Below the pieces are notes generated by a model, which worked only from the letters and a program-made list of their open reading frames with translations, was not told where the DNA came from and ran no database searches. A DNA stretch of 48,576 nt, taken from positions 1-48,576 of the forward strand of contig NZ_FNDX01000046.1 in NCBI RefSeq assembly GCF_900099765.1, read 5' to 3'. This document shows positions 1 to 8,691 of the stretch, piece after piece. The position numbers were made by a program, and so were the translations under genes. Origin of the DNA: Paenibacillus typhae. GTDB taxonomy: Bacteria; Bacillota; Bacilli; Paenibacillales; Paenibacillaceae. The first letter of the stretch is position 1. Each line of letters opens with the position of its first letter.

Positions 1-1
1 T

Positions 2-77
2 TCCCTGATAGCTCAGTTGGTAGAGCACTCGACTGTTAATCGAGTTGTCACAGGTTCGAGTCCTGTTCGGGGAGCCA
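2..77 (+). tRNA. tRNA-Asn (GTT)
   Basis: Cloverleaf with a 7-bp acceptor stem (2-8 with 67-73), a GTT anticodon in a 5-bp stem and a GTTCGAG T-loop. The CCA end is encoded. It is first of 13 closely packed tRNA genes, and its own upstream region lies outside the window. Confidence 0.95.
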
Positions 78-80
78 TCT

Positions 81-170
81 GGAGAGGTGTCCGAGTTTGG
101 CCGAAGGAGCACGATTGGAAATCGTGTAGGCGCCACAAGCGTCTCGAGGGTTCGAATCCCTCTCTCTCCG
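81..170 (+). tRNA. tRNA-Ser (GGA)
   Basis: The long variable arm typical of serine tRNAs is present. The anticodon loop reads TTGGAAA (GGA), and acceptor GGAGAGG pairs with TCTCTCC. CCA is not encoded. Confidence 0.95.
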
Positions 171-237
171 TAGCGTTACCTCCCTGTATAGGGATGAGAA
201 CCCTCAGTGGTTCGTAGAACAGCATTGATAGTAGCAT

Positions 238-309
238 GGCCCGTTGGTCAAGGGGTTAAGACACCTCCCTTTCACGGAGGTAACAGGGGTTCGAATCCCC
301 TACGGGTCA
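238..309 (+). tRNA. tRNA-Glu (TTC)
   Basis: Acceptor GGCCCGT pairs with ACGGGTC. The anticodon loop CTTTCAC gives TTC. CCA is not encoded. Confidence 0.95.
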
Positions 310-315
310 TAAGAT

Positions 316-391
316 GGAGGCTTAGCTCAGCTGGGAGAGCATCTGCCTTACAAGCAGAGGGTCGGGGGTTCGATCCCCTCAGCCTCCACCA
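316..391 (+). tRNA. tRNA-Val (TAC)
   Basis: Full cloverleaf with acceptor GGAGGCT, anticodon TAC and encoded CCA. Confidence 0.95.
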
Positions 392-427
392 TAAATTCTC
401 TTATGTGGAATTAATAATTATTACTGA

Positions 428-501
<74 letters not shown>

Positions 502-576
502 TACATCCCCAAAAAGTGAAGAAATGCTTTGTAGCATATTCCGATTACTTTTCGGGGACCCCAAAATCTTTATCCT

Positions 577-654
577 GGAACCGTGGTGTAGTTGGCCTAA
601 CATGCCTGCCTGTCACGCAGGAGATCGCGGGTTCGAATCCCGTCGGTTCCGCCA
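577..654 (+). tRNA. tRNA-Asp (GTC)
   Basis: Acceptor GGAACCG pairs with CGGTTCC. The anticodon stem CCTGC/GCAGG encloses GTC. CCA is encoded. Confidence 0.95.
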
Positions 655-752
655 TTGATTTAATTGGTATGAAGGTAATAGGAATTGAGCATCCTATATC
701 TCGAAGTATAGAGTACCCATCCGATTCCGTAGCATTTGCTAATTATTATTGT

Positions 753-827
753 TGGGGATTAGCCAAGCGGTAAGGCAACGGACTTTGACTCCGTCATGCA
801 TAGGTTCAAATCCTATATCCCCAGCCA
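753..827 (+). tRNA. tRNA-Gln (TTG)
   Basis: Acceptor TGGGGAT pairs with ATCCCCA. The anticodon loop CTTTGAC gives TTG. CCA is encoded. Confidence 0.95.
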
Positions 828-845
828 TTTTACTTTAATGTTTGA

Positions 846-921
846 GAGCCATTAGCTCAGTTGGTAGAGCACCTGACTTTTAATCAGGGTGTCGAAGGTT
901 CGAGTCCTTCATGGCTCACCA
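846..921 (+). tRNA. tRNA-Lys (TTT)
   Basis: Acceptor GAGCCAT pairs with ATGGCTC. The anticodon loop CTTTTAA gives TTT. CCA is encoded. Confidence 0.95.
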
Positions 922-936
922 TTCCTTACAAAGCGT

Positions 937-1020
937 GCGCGTGTGGCGGAATGGCAGACGCACCAGACTTAGGATCTGGCGTTTCACGACGTGGGGGTTC
1001 AAGTCCCTTCACGCGCACCA
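937..1020 (+). tRNA. tRNA-Leu (TAG)
   Basis: Class II tRNA with a long variable arm. Acceptor GCGCGTG pairs with CACGCGC, and the anticodon is TAG. CCA is encoded. Confidence 0.95.
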
Positions 1021-1027
1021 TGTTTAT

Positions 1028-1102
1028 GCGGACGTGGCTCAGCGGTAGAGCATCGCCTTGCCAAGGCGAGGGTCGCGGGTTCGATTCCCGTCGTCCGCTC
1101 CA
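1028..1102 (+). tRNA. tRNA-Gly (GCC)
   Basis: Acceptor GCGGACG pairs with CGTCCGC. The anticodon is GCC and CCA is encoded. Confidence 0.95.
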
Positions 1103-1112
1103 TATAGATTGT

Positions 1113-1189
1113 GCGCCCTTAGCTCAGCTGGATAGAGCGTTTGACTACGAATCAAAAGGTCAGGAGTTCGAATCTCTTAGGGCGCGCCA
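1113..1189 (+). tRNA. tRNA-Arg (ACG)
   Basis: Acceptor GCGCCCT pairs with AGGGCGC. The anticodon ACG is normally edited to inosine by TadA to read CGN codons. CCA is encoded. Confidence 0.95.
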
Positions 1190-1223
1190 TTTATTTTTAC
1201 AGGCAACACGAACCACTGTATTA

Positions 1224-1297
1224 CGGGATGTAGCTCAGCTTGGTAGAGCACCTGGTTTGGGACCAGGGGGTCGCATGTTCAAATCGTGTCATCCCGA
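1224..1297 (+). tRNA. tRNA-Pro (TGG)
   Basis: Acceptor CGGGATG pairs with CATCCCG. The anticodon is TGG. CCA is not encoded. Confidence 0.95.
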
Positions 1298-1308
1298 TTC
1301 TATATTTT

Positions 1309-1379
1309 GCGGGTGTAGTTCAATGGTAGAACTTTAGCCTTCCAAGCTAATAGCGTGGGTTCGATTCCCATCACCCGCT
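1309..1379 (+). tRNA. tRNA-Gly (TCC)
   Basis: Acceptor GCGGGTG pairs with CACCCGC. The anticodon is TCC. CCA is not encoded. This is the last gene of the tRNA cluster and is followed directly by a terminator hairpin. Confidence 0.95.
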
Positions 1380-1391
1380 TACGAAACAGAG

Positions 1392-1427
1392 CAAGGGCTG
1401 TGGATTATCCGCAGCTCTTGTTTCTTA
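1392..1427 (+). terminator. terminator of the tRNA operon
   Basis: A stem of about 13 bp (1392-1404 with 1408-1420, three G-U pairs) is followed by TTTCTTATT. Confidence 0.8.
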
Positions 1428-1439
1428 TTGCTCACCAAC

Positions 1440-1471
1440 AACACGCCTGTAATCTGCAGGGGTGTTTTTTT
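1440..1471 (+). terminator. second, tandem terminator
   Basis: A 10-bp stem with one mismatch (1440-1449 with 1457-1466) runs into seven or more T. It probably backs up the preceding hairpin and insulates the regulator gene downstream. Confidence 0.75.
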
Positions 1472-1503
1472 GCCGTCCAGAAGTGTGTTAAATGACAGCT
1501 GAC

Positions 1504-1530
1504 AGGGGCCTAAGTCTGTTATGGTATACT
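1504..1530 (+). promoter_or_regulatory. possible promoter of the WYL regulator
   Basis: An extended -10 element TGGTATACT ends at 1530, 44 bp before the start codon. No good -35 sits at 17 bp; a TGACA lies about 20 bp upstream. Confidence 0.4.
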
Positions 1531-1574
1531 TACAAAATTATCCTCACTACTACAGGTAATCAAGGAGCACAGCA

Positions 1575-2525
1575 ATGACAGACAAAGTAATAAGGATTTT
1601 TAAAATCATCAACGCCATTCAATCTAACCCAGGCATTACAGCAGCAGATTTAGCGTTCCGATGCGATGTGAACATCAGGACGATTTATAGGGATCTGGAT
1701 GTCATCAGCCATTTTGCACCGGTTGCGAATGAAGGCAGGGGCACGGGGTACAGGTTTCTGGGGACGTTTTTTCAATATCCGCTTGATTTCTCCGAACAGG
1801 AAGCCCTTGCTTTTTCACTCCTGCCTTCGGTGCTGCATGAAGACAAAGTCCCTCCGGGCTTCCATACCGCCTATGATAAAGTGATGGGAACACATCTCAA
1901 GGAGAAATCTAAACTAAACGGTGTGCTTGAAAATATTGCAAATATCATCCAGATGGGGACGCCTGCGTATCGTAAGGAAAGCCGTAATTTTCTCCAGCCG
2001 ATTATAGGAGCTATCCTGGAGCAGCAGAGCATCCGGACGGTCTATCACTCACAGGCGCGTAATACCACAACTGAACGTGAAATCGATCCTTATTATCTGA
2101 TTCCGCGGGACCAGCGCTTTTATCTGATCGGGTATTGTCATCTGAAGCAGGATATCCGCACCTTCCGCATTAGCCGGTTTCAGCAGGTTGAGGCTACGGG
2201 TATCACCTTTGACAAAAGCAGCTTCAACATCAAGCATTATCTCAAAAACACATGGTCCATTGACCGCGGCAGCAAAAATATCAGGTTTAAGGTACGCTTT
2301 TCCCCTGATGTGGCACGATATATCAGAGAGGAGGAGCTGTTCGTGCATCCGCGGATGAGCGATCAGAAGGACGGCAGCCTGCTGTTTGAGGTGACCGTCA
2401 ATAACGCCAAGGAATTCATGAAATGGATTCTGCAGTATGGCCCGGAGGCGGAGATTCTGGAGCCGGCATCGGCCAGACTGGAAATGAAGCTGAAGCTGGA
2501 GCGGTGGATCAAGATGTATCAGTAG
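1575..2525 (+). CDS. HTH/WYL-domain transcriptional regulator
   Basis: A cytoplasmic DNA-binding regulator of 316 residues. Residues 5-60 form a DeoR/HTH_11-type winged helix (ITAADLAFRCDVNIRTIYRDLDV). Residues 140-205 form a WYL domain with the conserved YYLIPRDQRFYLIGY and RTFRISRFQ stretches, and a WYL C-terminal extension follows. WYL domains bind ligands or nucleic acid in many stress and defence regulators; the ligand here cannot be read. The start is supported by CAAGGAGCACAGCAATG. It is transcribed alone and converges on the catalase gene, with the catalase terminator between them. A link to oxidative stress is only neighbourhood inference. Confidence 0.9.
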   Translation: MTDKVIRIFKIINAIQSNPGITAADLAFRCDVNIRTIYRDLDVISHFAPVANEGRGTGYRFLGTFFQYPLDFSEQEALAFSLLPSVLHEDKVPPGFHTAYDKVMGTHLKEKSKLNGVLENIANIIQMGTPAYRKESRNFLQPIIGAILEQQSIRTVYHSQARNTTTEREIDPYYLIPRDQRFYLIGYCHLKQDIRTFRISRFQQVEATGITFDKSSFNIKHYLKNTWSIDRGSKNIRFKVRFSPDVARYIREEELFVHPRMSDQKDGSLLFEVTVNNAKEFMKWILQYGPEAEILEPASARLEMKLKLERWIKMYQ

Positions 2526-2572
2526 AAAAAAAGCACAACTGCCCGAAGCAAATAGAGTACGGGAAGTTGTGC
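2526..2572 (-). terminator. terminator of the catalase gene
   Basis: GCACAACT (2533-2540) pairs with AGTTGTGC (2565-2572) and CCCG pairs with CGGG inside. Read on the minus strand the stem is followed by TTTTTTT (2526-2532). Confidence 0.8.
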
Positions 2573-2604
2573 CACAGCATAACGTATTATTTTATGAAAA
2601 TGGA

Positions 2605-4074
2605 TTACTCAGCCTGGGCGGCATCCGCCCAAGCAGGCAATCCGAGTCCGGCAGCAACACGCTGCCCGAATTCAGGATCAGCCTTGTAGAAATGGCCGAT
2701 CTGACGGATTTTGATCTCATCGTATTCTACCGGTGTCATGGCGCCAACGATGTTCTCCACAAGGCGGGCACGCTCCTCTTCACTCAGCAGACGGTACAGG
2801 TCACCGGCTTGGGTGTAATGATCATTATGATCGTAAGCGACACTGTCGGCCTGGCCGGAAACCTGGAACGGGGCCGGCTTATCCTGCGGAGATTCCTTGG
2901 CTCCGCCAAAGCTGTTGGGTTCATAGTAGACGGAACCGCCGCCGTTGCGGGTCGAGTTCATGGCACCGTCACGCTGGTTGTTGTTCACCTCGGCCACAGG
3001 ACGGTTAATCGGCAGCTGATTGTGATTAGCCCCTACCCGGTAACGGTGGGCATCGGCGTAAGCGAACAGGCGGCCCTGCAGCATTTTGTCAGGGGAGGCT
3101 TCAATGCCGGGCACGAACGACCCCGGGGAGAAGGTAGCCTGCTCAACCTCCGCAAAATAGTTCTCCGGGTTACGGTTCAGCACCATCCGGCCAACCTCGA
3201 TCAGCGGGTAATCCTTCTGTGACCAGACCTTGGTTACGTCAAAAGGATCGAACCGGTACGTATCCGCATCCTCCTCTGGCATAATCTGCACACACAGTCT
3301 CCATGCCGGGAAATCCCCTTTGTCAATCGCATTAAACAAGTCCTCTGTATGGTAATCCGGATTCTCACCCGCCAGCTGTGCCGCCAGTTTGACATCCAGA
3401 TTTTTGACACCCTGCTCTGTTTTAAAATGATATTTCACCCACACAGCCTTGCCCTCAGCATTAACCCACTTAAAGGTATGGCTTCCGAACCCGTGCATAT
3501 GACGGAGCGTTGCGGGAATGCCGCGGTCGGACATCAGGATAGTAACCTGATGCAGTGATTCAGGCGACAGAGACCAGAAATCCCACACCGCGTTCGGATT
3601 TTTCAGGTGAGTCTGCGGATGACGCTTCTGCGTATGAATGAAGTCCGGGAACTTAATGGCATCGCGGATGAAGAAGACCGGCGTATTGTTGCCGACAAGA
3701 TCATAATTGCCTTCCTCTGTATAAAATTTAACGGCAAAACCGCGCGGATCACGGACCGTATCAGCAGAACCGAGCTCACCGGCTACAGTCGAGAAGCGGA
3801 TGAACATAGGCGTACGCTTGCCTACTTCAGACAAAAAGGCGGCCTTGGTATATTGGGACAAATCCTGTGTAACCTCAAAGTATCCATGAGCACCCGCTCC
3901 CTTGGCATGGACAACCCGTTCAGGAACACGCTCTCTGTTAAAATGGGCCAGCTTCTCCAGCAGATGAACGTCCTGCAGCAAAGTAGGTCCTCGTGAGCCT
4001 GCTGTCATTGAATTCTGGTTGTCTCCGACGGGGGCGCCCCAGCTTGTGGTTAGTTTGTTGTTGCTTTGACTCAT
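2605..4074 (-). CDS. katA: monofunctional haem catalase
   Basis: Splits hydrogen peroxide to water and oxygen in the cytoplasm. At 489 residues it is a small-subunit (clade 3-type) catalase. Visible motifs are the distal haem histidine region (RVVHAKGAGAHGYF), the distal asparagine region (NNTPVFFIRDAIKFPDFIH) and the proximal tyrosine signature (RLFAYADAHRYR). An in-frame GTG lies 12 bases upstream, but it falls inside the AGGTG ribosome binding site at 4084-4089, so the ATG at 4074 is the likely start. The gene is monocistronic, with its own terminator and a PerR box upstream, which fits peroxide-inducible control. Confidence 0.96.
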   Translation of the reverse strand: MSQSNNKLTTSWGAPVGDNQNSMTAGSRGPTLLQDVHLLEKLAHFNRERVPERVVHAKGAGAHGYFEVTQDLSQYTKAAFLSEVGKRTPMFIRFSTVAGELGSADTVRDPRGFAVKFYTEEGNYDLVGNNTPVFFIRDAIKFPDFIHTQKRHPQTHLKNPNAVWDFWSLSPESLHQVTILMSDRGIPATLRHMHGFGSHTFKWVNAEGKAVWVKYHFKTEQGVKNLDVKLAAQLAGENPDYHTEDLFNAIDKGDFPAWRLCVQIMPEEDADTYRFDPFDVTKVWSQKDYPLIEVGRMVLNRNPENYFAEVEQATFSPGSFVPGIEASPDKMLQGRLFAYADAHRYRVGANHNQLPINRPVAEVNNNQRDGAMNSTRNGGGSVYYEPNSFGGAKESPQDKPAPFQVSGQADSVAYDHNDHYTQAGDLYRLLSEEERARLVENIVGAMTPVEYDEIKIRQIGHFYKADPEFGQRVAAGLGLPAWADAAQAE

Positions 4075-4125
4075 GAATACAATCACCTCGGTATAGGATT
4101 TGAATTTAGAATTAGTATAAGTTCT

Positions 4126-4153
4126 ATATTAACAAAAATTTTAAAGAAATCAA
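4126..4153 (-). promoter_or_regulatory. possible katA promoter
   Basis: On the minus strand TTGATT (4153-4148) and TAATAT (4131-4126) are separated by 16 bp, placing the transcription start about 45 bp before the ATG. Confidence 0.5.
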
Positions 4154-4160
4154 TCCTTTT

Positions 4161-4175
4161 TTATAATTATTATAA
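4161..4175 (-). promoter_or_regulatory. PerR box upstream of katA
   Basis: TTATAATTATTATAA matches the known Bacillus Per box consensus TTATAATNATTATAA at every position and is a perfect 7-1-7 palindrome. It lies just upstream of the candidate katA -35. PerR represses katA through such boxes in Bacillus. The rest of the gap between katA and the downstream dehydrogenase stop (4176-4414) shows no gene I can support. Confidence 0.8.
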
Positions 4176-4414
4176 TTAACAATATGCGGAAAGTAGAACG
4201 GGTATAAGCTGTTACGATCTGACAGTTAAGGTATTGGATAAGATTAGTTAAGGTGCCGGAGGAAAAAGTGGAGATGATGAGGGAGGCTGATTTACGCGGT
4301 TTTCGGTAACGAAAATGGGTCAGGTAATAAACAGTATGTATTAGAATGGGCATCAAGAGAGCGCCGCGCTGCAACAGCTGGCCCGTCTGCAGCGCTTCCG
4401 TGCTCCCCTCGCCA

Positions 4415-5362
4415 TTATAACAACTGATTGAGCCTGCTTTCAGGCTCTTCACCATTTTCTACACGTTTTATATTGCTTACAAAGAAATCATACCGTTTTT
4501 TATGAAATTTTCGACCATCGGGCATTCCTGCTGTATGGGGAGTGAGTATCACATTACCCAGATTCCGCAGCTCACTGTCGATAGGAAGCGGTTCAGATTC
4601 AAAGACATCCAGGCATGCGCCAGAAATATCGCCGTTTTTTAATGCATCAATCAAGTCTCTTTCGTTGACTATCCCGCCGCGGGCTGTATTGATAAAAAGA
4701 GCGGTGTTCTTCATTTTCTTGAATGTCGTTTTGTTGATCAGCTGCTTAGTCTGCTGATTCAAGGGTAAGTGTACACTGACTATGTCCGATGTGCTTACAA
4801 GCGTATCGAAATCACTCATTTTCACAAAAGAATCAGATTGTACAGCGGGATTTCTCGCATAAGCCAGCACATTCATATCAAAAACACTGCAAAATGCCGC
4901 TACTTTTTTTCCGATAGCACCCAAACCGATAATCCCAACCGTTTTGCCCTCTAATTCACTCCCTGTATAGTTCAGTTGATTTTCATTCATCCTGTTTTTC
5001 ATGAAGGTATCAAGAAACGGTATGTTTTTATAATATGACAATATCAGTGCCATGACGTGCTCAGCCACTGCCTGTGCATTCACTCCTGCAGCATTGGCCA
5101 CCCAAATACCGAGCTCAGTGCAGGCTGGGACATCTACGTTATCAAATCCTGCACCCGTCTGTACCAGTTTTAAATTTTTTGCGATAGAAAGCAGGCGGTG
5201 ATCCACTTTAATATGCTCGGGAATGATAACCTGACAATCTTTAATATGATGCAGCATTTCTTCTCCGGGCGGGACAATTACAACATTCCATTCTTGCGGA
5301 AAGTATCTTGCTATATTTGATTTTGAGATCTCGTTAAAATAGCCAACGATGAGAATCTTCAT
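4415..5362 (-). CDS. D-2-hydroxyacid dehydrogenase, NAD-dependent
   Basis: A 315-residue member of the D-isomer 2-hydroxyacid dehydrogenase family (phosphoglycerate/glyoxylate/hydroxyacid reductase type), which interconverts 2-oxoacids and D-2-hydroxyacids. The Rossmann glycine motif GIIGLGAIG is near residue 145. The catalytic Arg lies in NTARGGIV, the Glu in DVFESEPLP, and the His in LTPHTAGMP. The substrate cannot be told from sequence. The gene stands alone and appears richer in A+T than most neighbours, which may mean later acquisition. The start ATG follows GAAAGGGG. Confidence 0.88.
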   Translation of the reverse strand: MKILIVGYFNEISKSNIARYFPQEWNVVIVPPGEEMLHHIKDCQVIIPEHIKVDHRLLSIAKNLKLVQTGAGFDNVDVPACTELGIWVANAAGVNAQAVAEHVMALILSYYKNIPFLDTFMKNRMNENQLNYTGSELEGKTVGIIGLGAIGKKVAAFCSVFDMNVLAYARNPAVQSDSFVKMSDFDTLVSTSDIVSVHLPLNQQTKQLINKTTFKKMKNTALFINTARGGIVNERDLIDALKNGDISGACLDVFESEPLPIDSELRNLGNVILTPHTAGMPDGRKFHKKRYDFFVSNIKRVENGEEPESRLNQLL

Positions 5363-5560
5363 TGTTAAACCCCTTTCATTGCTGTTTGACCTTCTTCAGG
5401 TTTTCAATTGACCCCTCGTCTTTGTTAATGATAATTTTAAACATGAAGAATATGGTTGTAAAACTCAAAACAGGCTAGCGGTTCGCAGTTAAGTTAAGTC
5501 TGGCCAATTATGGGCCTGCAAACTGACGTATAAAAACTTTATTTTCCTAGTCTAATCCTC

Positions 5561-5598
5561 AAAAAAAGCCCCCATCCGCGAGAAGCAGACAGAGGCTT
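5561..5598 (-). terminator. terminator of the glucan phosphorylase gene
   Basis: On the minus strand AAGCCTC pairs with GGGGGCTT and is followed by at least five T (5561-5567). Confidence 0.65.
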
Positions 5599-5640
5599 GA
5601 TGTTATTCCAATATCGTGGAGTAGAGGAGAAGCTGACAGG

Positions 5641-7257
5641 CTACTCCTTGATGTACATTTTGCTGTAATACTCATCCAGCATCCGTTTGGTTGCGAACTC
5701 GGTGCGGGTGGTTTCGATACTCTTGCGCATCATTTCCACCCATTTCTCACGGTTTTCGTAGAAGGTTGGCAGTACGCGGTTCAGCAGGGTATCGTACAGC
5801 GCGTCGCTGTCATGCTTGTCGAGCACGGCAAAATCCGTTGTCTCGAAGCCTTCACCGATCTGCCAGCCGTTCTCGCCGTCGATGCAGGCTTCCGGCCACC
5901 AGCCGTCGAGAATGGAGCAGTTCAGCACGCCGTTCATCGCAGCCTTCATGCCGGAGGTGCCGCTGGCTTCCAGCGGACGGCGCGGATTGTTGAGCCAGAT
6001 GTCGGAGCCGCGGGTCAGCTGTGCGCCGATGGTCATATCGTAGTTTTCCAGGAAGACTACGCTCTTCGGATACTTTTTCATCATGGCGACGAGGTTGCTG
6101 ACGATTTTTTTGCCATTGTCATCCAGCGGATGGGCTTTGCCGGAGAAGACGATCTGGATTTTGCCGTCCTGCAGGTAAGGCTCAATGATATCAGGCTGGG
6201 AAAAAATCAGGTCACTGCGCTTGTATGGAGCAGCCCGGCGGGAGAAGCCGATCAGCAGGTTCTCAGGATTCAGGGCGATACCGGAGCGCTCTTCAATGAA
6301 GCCGATCAGCTCGTTCTTGATCTCCTTGTGCGCAGCCCACAGGTCGCCGCCTTCCTCGTAGGTGCGTGTGATCCGTTCGTCCACCCAGGTAGGTGTGTGA
6401 ATTGCATTAGTGATGCCGATGATTTCCGATCTGCCGGCGACTTCCTTCCACATTTTGTTGGCTGTATCCGCATGCAGCTGGGCCACACCATTGGAGATGC
6501 GGGACAGACGCAGGCCGGCCACGGTCATATTGAACGGCTCGCCGCCGATCCGCTCCATCTGTGCTCGCGTCAGGCCGTTAAAAGCGCCCATGTACTCGAG
6601 ACGGTCCAGCGGGTGGGTTTCGTTGCCCTCTTTTATCGGAGTATGGGTAGTAAATACCACCTCTTCGCGCGTAGCCTTCCAGGCTTCCTCAAAGGTGCTG
6701 CCTCCGGACATCTTCTCGCGGATCAGCTCGATGGCAGCAAGGGCCGCATGGCCTTCATTAAAATGATAGACGTCGATTGGAATTTCCAGCGCACGCATTG
6801 CTTTTACCCCGCCAATCCCGAGCACAATCTCCTGGGCAATCCGTTCTTCGCCGAACCAGCCGTACAGCTGGCCGGTAATCCAGGCGTCACCGTTCTCCGG
6901 AATGTCCGTATCGAGCAGATAGAGGGGGTTATTGCCGAACTTGTCTGTTTTCCAGACTTTGCAGACCACATCCACTTTTCTCACCTTTACGGTGACCTTA
7001 ACGCCTGTATCTTCAAGAAAATCATAAACATAATTGTGGTAGGAGTCATAGGGATTGCCGTTCGCATCAATCTTCTGGTCGGTATAGCCCTGCTTCCATT
7101 TCAGCCCGATCGGGATGATGGGGGCACCGATGTCCTTTGCACCTTTGATGTAATCTCCAGCAAGAATGCCTAAGCCGCCGGCGTACATTTTGAAGTCGGA
7201 ATGCAGGCCATACTCCATGCTGAAATAAGCGACAGACGGTAATTTGTTCTGGTTCAC
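5641..7257 (-). CDS. glgP: alpha-glucan phosphorylase, short form
   Basis: A GT35 enzyme that releases glucose 1-phosphate from alpha-1,4-glucans with pyridoxal phosphate as cofactor. At 538 residues it belongs to the shorter bacterial alpha-glucan phosphorylase group rather than the roughly 800-residue glycogen phosphorylases. Visible are an N-terminal AYFSMEYGLHSDFKMYAGGLG motif, YHFNEGHAAL, the FSGKAHPLD segment and the PLP-lysine region EASGTSGMKAAMNG. The start is GTG, with AGGAGG eight bases upstream. No other glycogen gene is adjacent. A cre-like site upstream suggests carbon regulation. Confidence 0.92.
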   Translation of the reverse strand: MNQNKLPSVAYFSMEYGLHSDFKMYAGGLGILAGDYIKGAKDIGAPIIPIGLKWKQGYTDQKIDANGNPYDSYHNYVYDFLEDTGVKVTVKVRKVDVVCKVWKTDKFGNNPLYLLDTDIPENGDAWITGQLYGWFGEERIAQEIVLGIGGVKAMRALEIPIDVYHFNEGHAALAAIELIREKMSGGSTFEEAWKATREEVVFTTHTPIKEGNETHPLDRLEYMGAFNGLTRAQMERIGGEPFNMTVAGLRLSRISNGVAQLHADTANKMWKEVAGRSEIIGITNAIHTPTWVDERITRTYEEGGDLWAAHKEIKNELIGFIEERSGIALNPENLLIGFSRRAAPYKRSDLIFSQPDIIEPYLQDGKIQIVFSGKAHPLDDNGKKIVSNLVAMMKKYPKSVVFLENYDMTIGAQLTRGSDIWLNNPRRPLEASGTSGMKAAMNGVLNCSILDGWWPEACIDGENGWQIGEGFETTDFAVLDKHDSDALYDTLLNRVLPTFYENREKWVEMMRKSIETTRTEFATKRMLDEYYSKMYIKE

Positions 7258-7284
7258 TTGATAAGCCTCCTAAATACGAATTGG

Positions 7285-7334
7285 ATTATAATCAGGTGCT
7301 GCTGCAGGCTACATCTAAGGTGCAAACGTTTGCT
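7285..7334 (-). promoter_or_regulatory. glgP promoter region with cre-like operator
   Basis: TGCAAACGTTTGCT (7321-7334) fits the catabolite responsive element pattern apart from the outermost base and contains the 12-bp palindrome GCAAACGTTTGC typical of LacI-family operators (CcpA or a maltose regulator). A minus-strand TATAAT is at 7290-7285, so the operator would lie just upstream of the -35. The remainder of 7335-7616 holds no gene I can support. Confidence 0.6.
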
Positions 7335-7616
7335 CAAAACGGCAAAAACTTCCCTGGAAGCGATTGCACACTTATTCTAGCACATTTGCTGAAAAAAAGC
7401 ACAGCGAAGTTTGAAAAACAATTTTGCCTGGAAAAAGGGCACAAATGTAGCAGGCTGAAATTATGCACGCAGTAGGTATCCTTGGCTAGTGCCGAGGGAG
7501 TATGGCAGTTTCGGGACTGAGCTGAACTTCCCAAATCTTCATTTTTGTTTATCAGACGGAGGATGGCGGCCGAAATAAAGGATGAAGCATAACACAACAT
7601 AGGGGGAACTGAGCAC

Positions 7617-8543
7617 ATGAAAAAAATCCTAAGTATTCTGGCAAGCTGTGTTTTGGCGGTAAGCATGATGTCGGGAGCAGCGCTGGCAAAATCTGAAAAC
7701 GGTAACGGAAAGGGTAACGGCAACGGTAACGGTAACAGCAATAAAGAAGCAGCTGCACCTGCAGCGAACCCTACATCTGGCAATGCGAAAGAAAAGGACA
7801 AAGAGAAGGGCAATGACAAAGGCAATGACAAAGGCAATGAAAAGGGTAAGGAAAGCGTTACTTCGGTCACTTATGATACATATGGAAACAAGGGCCACAA
7901 TGGATATAAGGGGCTTCTGAATGCGATCGAAAACGTGAAGGACAAGCCGGCAGGGGCTGTTATTGCGGGACTCTTGCTGACTAAATATAACACGGAGCTG
8001 ACACCGCAAATGAAAGCTGAGCTGGAAGCCATTCAGGATAAGGATGCCGCGCTGACAGCATTGGCGGAAATGCTGAAGCAGCAGGGAAGTGTAACGGATG
8101 CTGTGTATGTACAGAAGGAAGCTATTCTGGCCAATGTCAAGAATCTCAACTCGTACAGAAAGCTTGGCGAGCTCTATGCACAAACCGGTCAAAAAGGGAT
8201 CAAGCTGTATGTTAACGGCGAAGAATCCGCCACAGAGGTTGCTCCGGTTCTCAAAGCAGGAAATACATTAGTACCGTTCAAAGCGATTGCGGAGGCCCTG
8301 CAGGCCGAGGTGATCTGGAATGCGAAGGAACGTTCTGTCACCATGACCCGGGAAGGCACTACCGTGAAGCTGTTTATCGATAAGAAGACTGCGTATGTCA
8401 ACGGTCAGGAGGTCATTCTCCAGGTAACACCTGCAATCGTTAAGGGCACTACCGTGGTGCCAGCCCGCTTTGTCAGTGAAGCCTTGAAAGCTACCGTTAA
8501 ATGGGAGCCGGTATCCCAATCTGTAGTCATCTACGAAGAGTAG
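7617..8543 (+). CDS. secreted copper-amine-oxidase N-domain protein
   Basis: A 308-residue exported protein. Residues 1-24 are a signal peptide ending ALA. Residues 25-80 are low complexity, rich in Gly, Asn and Lys (GNGNGNGN, then KGNDKGNDKGNEKGKE). Residues 90-190 are a helical segment. Residues 195-308 form two half-repeats of the copper amine oxidase N-terminal domain (LYVNGEE...LVPFKAIAEAL and AYVNGQE...VVPARFVSEAL). Such domains are very common in Paenibacillus surface or secreted proteins and lack the oxidase catalytic core, so the role is probably binding or wall-associated. AGGGGGAACTGAGCACATG supports the start. Confidence 0.88.
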   Translation: MKKILSILASCVLAVSMMSGAALAKSENGNGKGNGNGNGNSNKEAAAPAANPTSGNAKEKDKEKGNDKGNDKGNEKGKESVTSVTYDTYGNKGHNGYKGLLNAIENVKDKPAGAVIAGLLLTKYNTELTPQMKAELEAIQDKDAALTALAEMLKQQGSVTDAVYVQKEAILANVKNLNSYRKLGELYAQTGQKGIKLYVNGEESATEVAPVLKAGNTLVPFKAIAEALQAEVIWNAKERSVTMTREGTTVKLFIDKKTAYVNGQEVILQVTPAIVKGTTVVPARFVSEALKATVKWEPVSQSVVIYEE

Positions 8544-8597
8544 GGTTTTGCGGTAGAGACTGGCCAACGGGAAAATAATATACATTGTAAATTCGCT

Positions 8598-8626
8598 AAG
8601 GCACGGCAGATCCTGTCGTGTCTTTT
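8598..8626 (+). terminator. terminator
   Basis: A 12-bp stem with two G-U pairs (8598-8609 with 8613-8624) and an ATC loop, ending in a short T-run, lies 55 bp after the copper-amine-oxidase-domain gene. Confidence 0.7.
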
Positions 8627-8691
8627 GATGTTTGATTAAACCGGGGAAATCCGAGTAAGATAGAAAGTAACTATTAAGGATGGTGAAAAAA

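Noticed and set aside
4150..4455. A 101-codon minus-strand frame between catalase and dehydrogenase genes
   Set aside because: It covers the PerR box, overlaps the dehydrogenase end, and its translation ends in repetitive isoleucine and lysine from AT-rich promoter DNA.
5812..7173. A 453-codon frame opposite the glucan phosphorylase gene
   Set aside because: It is antisense to a clearly recognised enzyme and has no family signature.
7334..8192. Minus-strand frames of 178 and 187 codons with Ser/Leu/Phe-rich translations
   Set aside because: They are the complement of the Gly/Asn/Lys-rich repeat of the secreted protein gene.
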